From positions 12,790 through 47,250 of the forward strand of contig CAJUGT010000014.1 in the NCBI GenBank assembly GCA_910586435.1: a stretch of DNA of 34,461 nt, given 5' to 3'. Shown here piece by piece: positions 23,711 through 31,628 of the stretch (within the stretch, counting starts at the first letter, position 1; each line of letters starts with the position of its first letter). The DNA comes from an uncultured Acetatifactor sp. GTDB lineage: Bacteria; Bacillota; Clostridia; Lachnospirales; Lachnospiraceae. The notes beneath the pieces were generated by a model that worked only from the letters and a program-made list of their open reading frames with translations, did not search any database and was not told where the DNA came from. A program made the translations under genes and the position numbers.

Positions 23711-25136
23711 AATCGTCCTCATCGTTTTTGCTGGATAAGGGCAGGGTAAAGATGAATTCGCTTCCTGCGCCTTCCGTGCTGATGACGTTAATGTGTTCGC
23801 CGTGACTGTTAATAATTTCCTTTACAATGGAAAGTCCCAGCCCAGTACCTTTCTTGTCCTTTCCCCGGGAGAGATCCGATTTATAGAAGCGGTCCCAGAT
23901 TAATTTTAAATCGTCTTTTGGGATACCAATGCCGGTGTCCTTGATAGAAAGAAAGAGCTTATTTTTCTTTACAGAGGTTTCCACTTTGATTGTGGAACAG
24001 TGATGGCTGAATTTAATAGCGTTGTCCAAGAGGTTATAAAGCACCTGCTGTATTTTCTCCATATCGGCATACACGTACATTTCCTCATCCGTGAGTATCA
24101 ATTCGATGGAAAGTATTTTTTTACGGCAGGTGCCTTCAAAAGATGCGGCAGTGGCACGAATTATGATATTAATATCAAAATCCGTCCGATCCAGAAGCAT
24201 TCCCTTGGTATTTAGATTGTTAAGGGAGAGCAGGCTGTTGGTGAGTTTTGTGAGCCTGTCTGTTTCGGCAAGTACAATGTTAAGGTACTTTTCGTGCTGT
24301 TCTTGTGGAATGGTGCCGTCAAGCATGGCTTCCAGGTATCCCCTGATAGAAGTCAGAGGAGAGCGGAAATCATGGGATACATTTGCCACAAATTTTTTCT
24401 GATCATCTTCCGCGCCGGCAATCTGGCTTGCCATATAGTTCAGGCAGGCGGCAAGATAGCCGATTTCGTCGTCACTTTCTACCTGAAATTCATAATGCAT
24501 GTTTCCGTTGGCATATTGTTCCGTTGCGTAGGTAATTTTCCGCAGCGGTACATAGACAATTTCCGTAAAAAAAATCAGAATGATTAAGGACAAGAGGAAG
24601 AATACTACAAGTGTAATGTAGGAAATGCCTTGCAGACTGTTGCAGGATTCCTGTATATCCGTCATATCACAATGAATCACGACATAACCCTTTACCATAT
24701 AGCCGGAAGTGATTGGAGCGAAGACGCTCAGCACATCCGAATCAAAATTGTTAAAAAAGCGGTTGATGGTGTAATAGGAACCACTGGTTATGGTGGGATC
24801 AAATCCTTCAATCATCACTACATTTTCCACATTTAAGGGTTGATTCGTATCCAGTACCAGGCGTCCGGAGGGATTGATTATGCGAATGATGGAGTCAAGA
24901 TATGCTGCCAGGGAGTCTAATTGTGTTTTTACCGTTTCCAGGTCTGTTTCGCTGGTATACAGCCCCAGAGCATAGGTGTTGGAAATCAGAGTGGCTTCCA
25001 CATAGAGATTTTCGGCTTTTTCTCGAATCAAATGTTCCCTGGTCATGCTGGGAACAAAAGTGGTTACAATGATAAAGCTGAATATTCCAAAAATAAAATA
25101 AGCCAGCACAAATTTCAAGTAGAGGGTTTTTTTCAT
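23709..25136 (-). CDS. Sensor histidine kinase of the second two-component system
   Basis: Membrane kinase of 475 residues. Segment 1 is about 8-29; an extracytoplasmic domain of about 140 residues follows, then segment 2 (about 171-195), a HAMP linker (PLRKITYATEQYANGN), and the phospho-acceptor helix NVSHDFRSPLTSIRGY with His255. The catalytic domain has NLLDNAIKFS, DTGIGIP and GTGLGLSI. All motifs are intact. The ATG overlaps the response-regulator stop by 4 bases. It differs from the kinase at 16.9 kb in its sensor domain and in gene order (regulator first in both). The signal is unknown; the neighbour MutS2 gives no hint. Confidence 0.94.
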   Translation of the reverse strand: MKKTLYLKFVLAYFIFGIFSFIIVTTFVPSMTREHLIREKAENLYVEATLISNTYALGLYTSETDLETVKTQLDSLAAYLDSIIRIINPSGRLVLDTNQPLNVENVVMIEGFDPTITSGSYYTINRFFNNFDSDVLSVFAPITSGYMVKGYVVIHCDMTDIQESCNSLQGISYITLVVFFLLSLIILIFFTEIVYVPLRKITYATEQYANGNMHYEFQVESDDEIGYLAACLNYMASQIAGAEDDQKKFVANVSHDFRSPLTSIRGYLEAMLDGTIPQEQHEKYLNIVLAETDRLTKLTNSLLSLNNLNTKGMLLDRTDFDINIIIRATAASFEGTCRKKILSIELILTDEEMYVYADMEKIQQVLYNLLDNAIKFSHHCSTIKVETSVKKNKLFLSIKDTGIGIPKDDLKLIWDRFYKSDLSRGKDKKGTGLGLSIVKEIINSHGEHINVISTEGAGSEFIFTLPLSSKNDEDD

Positions 25137-25837
25137 GTATTCATTACCTCAAATTTATATCCGATGCCCCAGATGGTGGCAATCTTCCATTGTACATGAT
25201 CTTTGATTTTCGCGCGCAGCCGTTTGATGTGAACATCAACGGTGCGTGTGTCTCCCAGATATTCGTATCCCCAGATTTGATCCAGAAGCTGTTCTCTGGT
25301 GAAGACACGATTGGGGGAAGCGGCAAGGAAATAAAGCAGCTCCAGTTCTTTTGGAGGCATATCTATTGTACGGCCCTGATAAAGTACGGAATAGTTGGTG
25401 AGATTAATGGACAAATCCGGGTATTGGACACATTTCTCATCAGAATTCTCAGGAATAACACTGGCAGGTTTGTAACGACGCAGAACCGCTTTGACTCTTG
25501 CCACCAGTTCTTTGGAGTCAAAAGGCTTTTCGATGTAGTCGTCGGCGCCCAGCTCCAACCCAAGCACCTTGTCAAATATTTCCCCTTTGGCTGACAGCAT
25601 GATTATGGGGACCTGATATTTGGAGCGAACTTCACGACATACCTGATAGCCGTCTATGCCCGGCAGCATTATATCCAGTAAAATTAAATTGGGGTTAAAG
25701 CTTTTCATGGAGGGCATGACGGATTCTCCATCGTTTACTATCATTGTCTCATAACATTCTTTTGTCAGATAAAGGGAGATCAATTCTGCGATATTATTGT
25801 CGTCATCTACAATTAATATTTTCTGTTTACTTACCAT
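25133..25837 (-). CDS. OmpR/PhoB-family response regulator, second system
   Basis: Receiver plus winged-helix regulator of 234 residues. Asp55 in LLDIMLPGIDGY is the phospho-acceptor, with Asp11-13 in VDDD, Ser/Ala at LSAKGE and Lys104 in IEKPFD. The C-terminal DNA-binding domain (about 135-234) has the PPKELELLYFL and RTVDVHIKRLRAKI recognition-helix motifs and ends with TIWGIGYKFE. The start at 25837 (reverse) has AGGAG upstream. The 500 bases before it hold only repeats, and no clear promoter was found there. Confidence 0.95.
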   Translation of the reverse strand: MVSKQKILIVDDDNNIAELISLYLTKECYETMIVNDGESVMPSMKSFNPNLILLDIMLPGIDGYQVCREVRSKYQVPIIMLSAKGEIFDKVLGLELGADDYIEKPFDSKELVARVKAVLRRYKPASVIPENSDEKCVQYPDLSINLTNYSVLYQGRTIDMPPKELELLYFLAASPNRVFTREQLLDQIWGYEYLGDTRTVDVHIKRLRAKIKDHVQWKIATIWGIGYKFEVMNT

Positions 25838-25943
25838 TTCAGTGCTGCTCCTGTTTTTGATGTGTGGAAATTGCTTAGTATGAGCCGTTTATAACAATTA
25901 CGCAGGCGCCATGTATGCGGCCGCAACCATAATGCGTCTTCTG

Positions 25944-26100
25944 GTACTCCATCCGGTCAGTAACCGCACTTTCAGTACTGCCTATTTTGCCATCTACTGC
26001 GTTGTCGTCAGCAGGCGTGTCCACCGCATCGCCTCCTTCCTCCTTGCAGACTGACAAAATATCCGGCACTGGCAGTGCAGTTACTGACCGGATGGAGCAC
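25944..26100. repeat. Palindromic element with 27-base arms
   Basis: Arms 25944-25970 and 26074-26100 are inverted repeats with two mismatches, including a perfect 18-base core (ctccatccggtcagtaac, 25947-25964, with 26080-26097). The inner 103 bases show no gene; a short reverse reading frame exists but has no recognisable product. It touches the next repeat (26100) with no gap. The shape suggests a MITE-like element. The rest of 25838-26335 is described in neighbouring entries; no gene is seen in it. Confidence 0.7.
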
Positions 26101-26259
26101 TAGAGCGTGTTTGAAAATTGCTTTCTGACAGCTGTGCGTCACAATTTGCGGTAGAGTGGACCCCAATGAGGGAGGCATAGTGGGCTACGCTGACCGAATA
26201 AGGGCCGAATATACCGCAAAGCGGGGCGTGCAGATGGCGGGAATGAATTTTCAAACACG
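26100..26259. repeat. Palindromic repeat, copy 2, with nested arms
   Basis: The first 45 bases (26100-26144) equal 21599-21643. Outer arms cgtgtttgaaaatt (26106-26119) and aattttcaaacacg (26246-26259) pair perfectly. A second nested pair, tttgcggta (26145-26153) with taccgcaaa (26212-26220), surrounds about 58 bases. It is longer than copy 1, whose interior is only an 18-base loop, so copy 1 looks like a deletion derivative, or copy 2 like one that gained a core. Confidence 0.75.
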
Positions 26260-26262
26260 ACA

Positions 26263-26325
26263 AGTGTGCCGACACATTTACTTTCAGACAAGTCATTTGG
26301 CGAAATGTAAACGTGTCGGTACACT
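26263..26325. repeat. 19-base inverted repeat behind mutS2
   Basis: agtgtgccgacacatttac (26263-26281) pairs with 26307-26325, apart from two positions. It lies just downstream of the mutS2 stop on the reverse strand. No T tract follows, so it is a hairpin or operator-like dyad rather than an intrinsic terminator. Confidence 0.55.
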
Positions 26326-26335
26326 AGGGATTATA

Positions 26336-28720
26336 TTACTTGAAGGTGACAATGGTAACGCCCGCATCGCCTTCTCCATATTCTCCCAGACGGTATTCTT
26401 TTACATATTTCAATCTCTTTAAATAGTTGTGTACGGCATTGCGAAGGGCGCCAGTGCCTTTCCCATGAACCACTCTGACACTGGAGAGGTGCGCAAGGTA
26501 AGCGTCGTCCAAGTATTTATCCAAGTCGTTGAGGGCTTCATCCACAGTTTTTCCAAGGAGATTGATTTCTGTGGAAATGGAAAGAGATTTGGACATTTTA
26601 ATTTTGGAAGAGCCAGAGGAGGAACGCAGCGGTTTGGAAGATACATTTCCGCTTTCGTCCATGATTACCAGATCTTTCACATTTGTCTGAATGCGCATAA
26701 TGCCGCATTGGACAAACAAGGCCCCTTTGGCATCCGGCAGGGTACTGACGGTACCCTTCAGGTTCATGGATACGATTTTTACGCCATCTCCCTTTTTCAG
26801 TTTTTTGGGGTCAAGAGTATTGGCGACGGGCTGCTTCTTGGCACCGCCTACGGAGAGACGGTCATTTTTCTCAGTTATTTTATCTCTGACTTTCTGACGT
26901 TTCTTTTCAAGTTCCCTGATGTCCGCCCCTGCTGTTACCTTGTTAAAGTCCCTGATTGTCTCGTCTGCGAAATCTTTGGCTTCCTGAAGTATATTTCGAG
27001 CTTTTTCATTGGCCTCCCGCAGAATACGGTCTTTTGCCTGATCTATTTTTTCGTTCTTTTGGCGCAGTTGTTCCTGTAAAGTACGAATCTGCTCTTTATA
27101 TTCAGAAATCTCCCGTTGCTCTCTTTCCATGGTCAGGCGGTTCTGTTCCAGGTTGGCAATAACATCTTCAAAGCTTTTGTCTTCCTGCCCAATCTGCTCC
27201 CGGGCAGCGCTAATGATTTCATCCGACAGGCCCAGTTTAGATGAGATGGCAAAGGCATTGCTTTTGCCGGGAATGCCGATGAGCAGACGGTAGGTGGGCT
27301 GTAGAGTCTCCACGCTGAACTCACAGCAGGCATTTTCTACAAAGGGGGTGGATAGGGCATATATCTTCAGTTCACTGTAATGAGTGGTGGCCATAGTGCG
27401 GATACCTCTTGCGTGCAGATAATTCAGAATCGCAATGGCCAACGCAGCGCCTTCCGTAGGGTCAGTTCCGGCTCCCAGTTCGTCGAAGAGGCATAGAGAA
27501 TCGCTGTCTGCATTGTTTAAAATGTGGACAATACTCTTCATATGGGAGGAAAATGTGGACAAGCTTTGTTCTATGCTTTGCTCATCTCCAATATCTGCGT
27601 ACACTTCCGTAAAGACGGACAGTTCCGAACGGTCAGCCGCCGGAATGTGCAGCCCGGCCTGACCCATCAGGACAAACAGCCCCACCGTCTTCAGAGAGAC
27701 TGTTTTGCCTCCTGTGTTGGGACCTGTGACAATCAGCAGGTCAAAATCCCGTCCCAAATGTATATCAATGGGAACCACCTTTTGGCTGGCCAGCAGGGGG
27801 TGGCGTCCTTTCCTGATGTGGATGGAATGGCCTTCCTGAAACTGGGGCTCGGTGGCGTTCATGTCCATGGCCAGCTCCGCTTTGGCGAAGATGAAGTCCA
27901 GGAGAGTCATAACCTTTTGGTTGTCAGCCAGTTCTTCCGTGTGAGCCCCGGCCTGGGCGCTTAGTTCGGCCAGGATTTTTTCTATTTCCCCTTTTTCTTC
28001 CAGTTCCAGTTCCCGCAGTTTGTTGTTCAGTTCAACGACTGCGGCAGGCTCAATGAAATAGGTGGAGCCGGTGGCGGACTGGTCGTGTACCATGCCTGTG
28101 ACCTGACCTTTGTATTCTGCTTTGATGGGAATACAATAACGATTGTTGCGCATGGTAATCACCGCATCCTGCAAGTAGCTGCGGCAGGACCCGATGAGCA
28201 TGGAAGAGAGTTGTGTATGAATTTTGTCGTTGGTTTGCGACATGGAACGGCGAATGCTCTTTAATTTGGGGCTTGCGTCATCTGCAATTTCTTCTTCGGA
28301 AAGGATGCAGCGGTTGATTTCGTTGGCAAGCTGGGTTAAGGGGGTAAGCCGTTCAAAATAGGCGTCCAGGCTGTCCTGCGGAGATTCTTCCCTGTCTCTT
28401 TTGCCGTATGTCTTGATTCTGGATACATTATCCAACATGGCGGCAATTTTCAGAAGTTCAGGTATGGAAAGAGTGCTCCCGATTTCCAGAGATTTAATGG
28501 CATAGCCTAAGTCTTTGTTGTTGCCGAAAGATGTGCTGCCTGATTTGAACAGGCGGCTTATGGCGTCCGCAGTGTGGGACTGATTAGTGCGTATTTCGTC
28601 CAGGTCTGTGGACGGAATGAGTTCACGGCACAATTTTTTGCCAGGTTCTGAATTGGCTTTGGAGGCCAGCATTTCAATTATTTTGTCATATTCCAATGTT
28701 TTTAATACTTTTTGATTCAT
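26336..28720 (-). CDS. mutS2: MutS2 endonuclease/ATPase with Smr domain
   Basis: MutS paralogue that limits homologous recombination in some bacteria and in Bacillus acts on collided ribosomes. It starts MNQKVLKTLEYDKIIEMLASKA at 28720 (AGGAG upstream), giving 794 residues, the normal length. The reading frame continues 167 codons further upstream, but that part is built of repeats and is unrelated. The ATPase has Walker A TGPNTGGKT and Walker B LCLFDELGAGTDPTEG. A long charged coiled coil and KOW-like linker (KKGDGVKIVSMNLKGTV) follow. The C-terminal Smr nuclease has VVHGKGTGALR; its first motif reads INLLGKTVDEA rather than LDLRG/H. The gene has its own promoter about 260 bases upstream. 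Confidence 0.95.
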   Translation of the reverse strand: MNQKVLKTLEYDKIIEMLASKANSEPGKKLCRELIPSTDLDEIRTNQSHTADAISRLFKSGSTSFGNNKDLGYAIKSLEIGSTLSIPELLKIAAMLDNVSRIKTYGKRDREESPQDSLDAYFERLTPLTQLANEINRCILSEEEIADDASPKLKSIRRSMSQTNDKIHTQLSSMLIGSCRSYLQDAVITMRNNRYCIPIKAEYKGQVTGMVHDQSATGSTYFIEPAAVVELNNKLRELELEEKGEIEKILAELSAQAGAHTEELADNQKVMTLLDFIFAKAELAMDMNATEPQFQEGHSIHIRKGRHPLLASQKVVPIDIHLGRDFDLLIVTGPNTGGKTVSLKTVGLFVLMGQAGLHIPAADRSELSVFTEVYADIGDEQSIEQSLSTFSSHMKSIVHILNNADSDSLCLFDELGAGTDPTEGAALAIAILNYLHARGIRTMATTHYSELKIYALSTPFVENACCEFSVETLQPTYRLLIGIPGKSNAFAISSKLGLSDEIISAAREQIGQEDKSFEDVIANLEQNRLTMEREQREISEYKEQIRTLQEQLRQKNEKIDQAKDRILREANEKARNILQEAKDFADETIRDFNKVTAGADIRELEKKRQKVRDKITEKNDRLSVGGAKKQPVANTLDPKKLKKGDGVKIVSMNLKGTVSTLPDAKGALFVQCGIMRIQTNVKDLVIMDESGNVSSKPLRSSSGSSKIKMSKSLSISTEINLLGKTVDEALNDLDKYLDDAYLAHLSSVRVVHGKGTGALRNAVHNYLKRLKYVKEYRLGEYGEGDAGVTIVTFK

Positions 28721-28743
28721 GGGGTACTCCTTTGGGGGGGCTG

Positions 28744-28976
28744 TTTCCGGGTTCGCTTCGCTCGCCAAATGGCCAAAGAAGAATCTGTTCAAGCAAGCTT
28801 GCCAGATTCTTCTTCGTACACTTGGCTCTGCCCTTTGCGTGATAATAACATTTTGGGCAGAGACCCGAAAAACCTTCGGTTTTCCGGGTTCGCTTCGCTC
28901 GCCAAATGGCCGAAGAAAAATCTGCTCAAGCAAGCTTGCCAGATTCTTCTTCGTACACTTGGCTCTGCCCTTTGCG
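28744..28976. repeat. 96-base repeat, two direct copies in the mutS2 leader
   Basis: Copies 28744-28839 and 28881-28976 are 96 bases each with three differences. Each contains a 12-base stem (aagaagaatctg with cagattcttctt) around a 15-base loop that includes caagcttg. The 41-base spacer contains half of a further near-perfect hairpin (acccgaaaaacc 28863-28874 with 28879-28890). The outer gggcagag/ctctgccc pairing links the copies. It is non-coding although open frames cross it. Confidence 0.8.
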
Positions 28977-28979
28977 GAC

Positions 28980-29008
28980 ATTATACCACTTTTGGGGTGG
29001 GAATGCAA
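28980..29008 (-). promoter_or_regulatory. Sigma-A promoter for mutS2
   Basis: On the reverse strand TTGCAT (29008-29003), a 17-base spacer and a perfect TATAAT (28985-28980). Transcription would begin near 28973, giving a leader of about 250 bases that carries both 96-base repeats. Confidence 0.75.
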
Positions 29009-29253
29009 ATGTGAGGGGAGAATTTGCGGATTAAGAAGTAATTTGGCGCAGAACGAAATAGATATGGTTATTGCAAGAGCGGAACTTTGCCACCGAAAAC
29101 AGACCTGCTCCTTCCATTCCACGTCTAATTCCCCAAACTGCTTTGCTTCATTGAGCGGCGCTGCCGCATACTCCAGAAGTGCCGCGTATGGCTTATGCCA
29201 TCCCGGCTGCCGGCTCTTCACGGAAAAATATTGAAAAGTATCTTAACTTGTTC
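29009..29253. other. Gap between divergent promoters, no gene seen
   Basis: No gene is recognised. A reverse frame is open through it but matches nothing I know, and it lies upstream of the mutS2 promoter. An inverted repeat gcaaat/atttgc sits at about 29005-29027. Possibly another dispersed repeat or a decayed gene. Confidence 0.3.
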
Positions 29254-29282
29254 TTTACTTTTACACATGGCTTTTGTATACT
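29254..29282 (+). promoter_or_regulatory. Sigma-A promoter for the HtrA-like gene
   Basis: TTTACT (29254-29259), a 17-base spacer, TATACT (29277-29282). The start near 29289 leaves about 40 bases before the start codon. It probably drives the HtrA-like gene and yhaM, which are adjacent. Confidence 0.6.
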
Positions 29283-29328
29283 CTTAGGAAAAGGGATTGG
29301 CGAACTATGGAACCGGAATGGAGGGAAT

Positions 29329-30663
29329 ATGCCTGATTCGGAGCAGGGTAATGAGAGCGATTTCATGATTGAAAAATTAAAAGTGAAGCCTGTGAACAAG
29401 AAGAAGCTGATCCGTAAGACAATCATTACAGCGGCCATGGCTGTAATCTTTGGCTTGATTGCCTGTTTTACCTTCCTCATTTTGGAACCGGTGCTGAATA
29501 ACTGGCTTTATCCGGAAGAAGAACCGCCTTTTGTGGTGTTTCCGGAAGATCTGGAGGAAATGTCCCCGGAGGATATGCTGGCAGAGAATATTCCCACGGA
29601 AAGCCCTGTTCCGGAGCAGGGACAGGAAGGGGTGGTGCTGGAGGATGAACAGATTCAGGAAATTCTGTCCGAAGTGACTTTGGATTTGGAGAATTATGAA
29701 GAATTGTATAGCGCCCTGTCCTCATATGCTGGAAGGATGAAGCGGTATATGGTGACAGTCACGGCAGTGACATCCAATGTGGACTGGTTTCAGGATATAC
29801 AGGAGAGCAAAAGCCAGCGCTCCGGCGTCATTATTTACAATACCGGAATAGAATTGCTGGTGCTGACAGATTTCTCTTCTCTGGCGTCGGCCGAGAGACT
29901 GCTTCTGACTTTTTATGACGATACCATTGTGGAGGCGCAGCTGAAGCAATGGGACAAAGAGACGGGGCTTGCGGTTCTGGCGGTGGATTTGCTGGATATG
30001 CCGGAAGAATTCATGGAAGGTGAGTTCCCGGTGGTTACTTTTGCGTCTTCTAATGGACGAAATCTGGCAGGAACACCGGTAATCGCGTTAGGGAGTCCCA
30101 TGGGGATTAGTGATTCCATGGGATATGGAATGATTACGTCCTCATCAAGCACATTGCCCATGACAGACAGAAATTACAGGCAGCTTATGACGGATATATG
30201 CGGAAGCAGGAATGCCAGTGGCATGCTGTTCAATTTAAAGGGGCAATTGCTTGGCGTGATTACACAAAGTCAGATTAATTCTGATATGGAAAACGTCATT
30301 GCGGCTTACGGCATCTCCGATTTGCAGAAAATCTTACAGAAGATGTCCAATGCCAGTGCCGTTGCGTATATGGGTATCCGGGGCGGAGATGTTCCCAGGG
30401 AGGCCAATCAGCAATTCGGCGTGCCGTATGGGGCATATGTGGAGGAAGTGGCAATGGATTCCCCGGCTATGCGGGCGGGGATTCAACGGGGGGATGTGAT
30501 TACCGGAATGAATGGGACGTCTATTGCGTCCTATCGAGGTTACAGTAACGCTTTGCTGGATCTGCTGCCGGGAGATATGGTGGATGTGGTGGTAAGGCGT
30601 CAGGCACAGCAGGGAGAATATAGAGAAATGAGTTTCAGTATAGAACTGGGGGAGGATAATTAA
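29329..30663 (+). CDS. HtrA/DegP-like membrane protein, catalytic triad lost
   Basis: Trypsin-fold plus PDZ protein of the HtrA family, 444 residues. The basic N-terminus is cytosolic; one membrane segment spans about 31-53, and the rest is outside. The protease-like domain is about 135-325 and a PDZ domain about 345-440 (MGIRGGDV, VEEVAMDSPAMRAGIQRGDVITGMNG). Aligning motifs by eye, the catalytic His (LTN-HVV) falls on Ser183 in LTDFSSL, the Asp (TDLAVL) on Gly213 in TGLAVL, and the Ser (GNSGGPL) on Ala296 in RNASGML. All three triad residues are therefore missing, which implies a non-proteolytic scaffold. The reading frame is intact. Start: ATG 29329 with GGAGGG just upstream. yhaM begins at the base after the stop. 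Confidence 0.88.
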   Translation: MPDSEQGNESDFMIEKLKVKPVNKKKLIRKTIITAAMAVIFGLIACFTFLILEPVLNNWLYPEEEPPFVVFPEDLEEMSPEDMLAENIPTESPVPEQGQEGVVLEDEQIQEILSEVTLDLENYEELYSALSSYAGRMKRYMVTVTAVTSNVDWFQDIQESKSQRSGVIIYNTGIELLVLTDFSSLASAERLLLTFYDDTIVEAQLKQWDKETGLAVLAVDLLDMPEEFMEGEFPVVTFASSNGRNLAGTPVIALGSPMGISDSMGYGMITSSSSTLPMTDRNYRQLMTDICGSRNASGMLFNLKGQLLGVITQSQINSDMENVIAAYGISDLQKILQKMSNASAVAYMGIRGGDVPREANQQFGVPYGAYVEEVAMDSPAMRAGIQRGDVITGMNGTSIASYRGYSNALLDLLPGDMVDVVVRRQAQQGEYREMSFSIELGEDN

Positions 30664-31608
30664 ATGAAATATATTAAGGATTTTAAAGAGGGAGACAGGG
30701 TTTTTGATATCTATCTATGTAAATATAAACAGGCGGCGGTGACAAAAAATGGAAAACCCTATGAAAATGTCATCTTGCAGGATAAGACTGGGACGATTGA
30801 CGCAAAGGTCTGGGAGCCGAACAATCCGGGAATCGGTGAGTATAGTACGCTGGATTACATAGAAGTATACGGGGAAGTGAACAATTTTCAGGGGACACTT
30901 CAGGTCAGCGTAAAGCGGATTCGAGTGTGCCGGGAGGGAGAATATCGTGCTGAGGAATACCTGCCCGTCAGTTCTAAGAATATTGACGAGATGTTCCGGG
31001 AATTATTGGGGTTAATCAAAAGTATAGAAAATCCTTTTTTACGGAAGCTTTTGGAAAGTTTTTTTGTAAATGATGGGGATTTTGCCAAGGCTTTCCGCAA
31101 TTCTTCCGCGGCAAAAACTGTGCATCATGGTTTTGTGGGAGGTCTGTTGGAGCATACTTTAAGTGTGGCTAAATTGTGCGATTATTATTGCGGCGCATAC
31201 CCTGTGTTAAAAAGGGATTTGCTTCTGACTGCCGCCATGTGCCATGATATTGGCAAGACTCGGGAAATTTCCCCTTTTCCTGAAAATGACTATACCGACG
31301 ATGGGCAGCTGCTTGGACATATTGTCATGGGGTCCCAGATGGTGGCGGAGAAGGCGAAGGAAATAGAAGGATTTCCCCATGGTCTGTTGGCGCAGGTGCA
31401 GCATTGCATATTGGCCCATCATGGAAAATATGAATATGGTTCACCAAAGATTCCGGCATTAATTGAGGCATTGGCCTTGAATTACGCAGACGACACGGAC
31501 GCAAAGCTGGAGACGTTTAAGGAGATTTTGGATAATAATAAAGAGAACCAGGGATGGTTTGGGTATAATAGATTATTTGAGTCTAATTTGCGGGCAACCC
31601 GGGAATAG
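30664..31608 (+). CDS. yhaM: YhaM-type 3'-5' exoribonuclease (OB + HD domain)
   Basis: RNA-trimming enzyme: in Bacillus YhaM removes short 3' tails and assists general mRNA decay. The N-terminal OB-fold (about 10-95) has VILQDKTGTIDAKVWEPN and VYGEVNNFQGTLQVSVKRI. The HD domain follows, with the metal-binding motif HHGFVGGLLEHTLSVAKLC (about 155-173), CHDIGKTREIS, and a later His pair in ILAHHGKYEYGSP. Length 314 is typical. ATG 30664 directly follows the TAA of the HtrA-like gene, so the two are translated together; this pairing has no evident functional reason. Confidence 0.94.
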   Translation: MKYIKDFKEGDRVFDIYLCKYKQAAVTKNGKPYENVILQDKTGTIDAKVWEPNNPGIGEYSTLDYIEVYGEVNNFQGTLQVSVKRIRVCREGEYRAEEYLPVSSKNIDEMFRELLGLIKSIENPFLRKLLESFFVNDGDFAKAFRNSSAAKTVHHGFVGGLLEHTLSVAKLCDYYCGAYPVLKRDLLLTAAMCHDIGKTREISPFPENDYTDDGQLLGHIVMGSQMVAEKAKEIEGFPHGLLAQVQHCILAHHGKYEYGSPKIPALIEALALNYADDTDAKLETFKEILDNNKENQGWFGYNRLFESNLRATRE

Positions 31609-31628
31609 GGAAAGGAATGAGGTAGAGG

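Noticed and set aside
25875..26069. 64-codon reverse frame in the palindromic element
   Set aside because: No ribosome site or family match; it runs across an inverted-repeat arm and is better explained as element sequence.
28744..28976. CRISPR array
   Set aside because: Only two long direct copies with internal stems and a single spacer; no cas genes and no regular 30-40-base repeat-spacer pattern anywhere in the window.
28721..29221. 167-codon N-terminal extension of MutS2
   Set aside because: It is made of the 96-base repeats and the promoter region; MutS2 proteins begin at MNQK..., where a good ribosome site exists.
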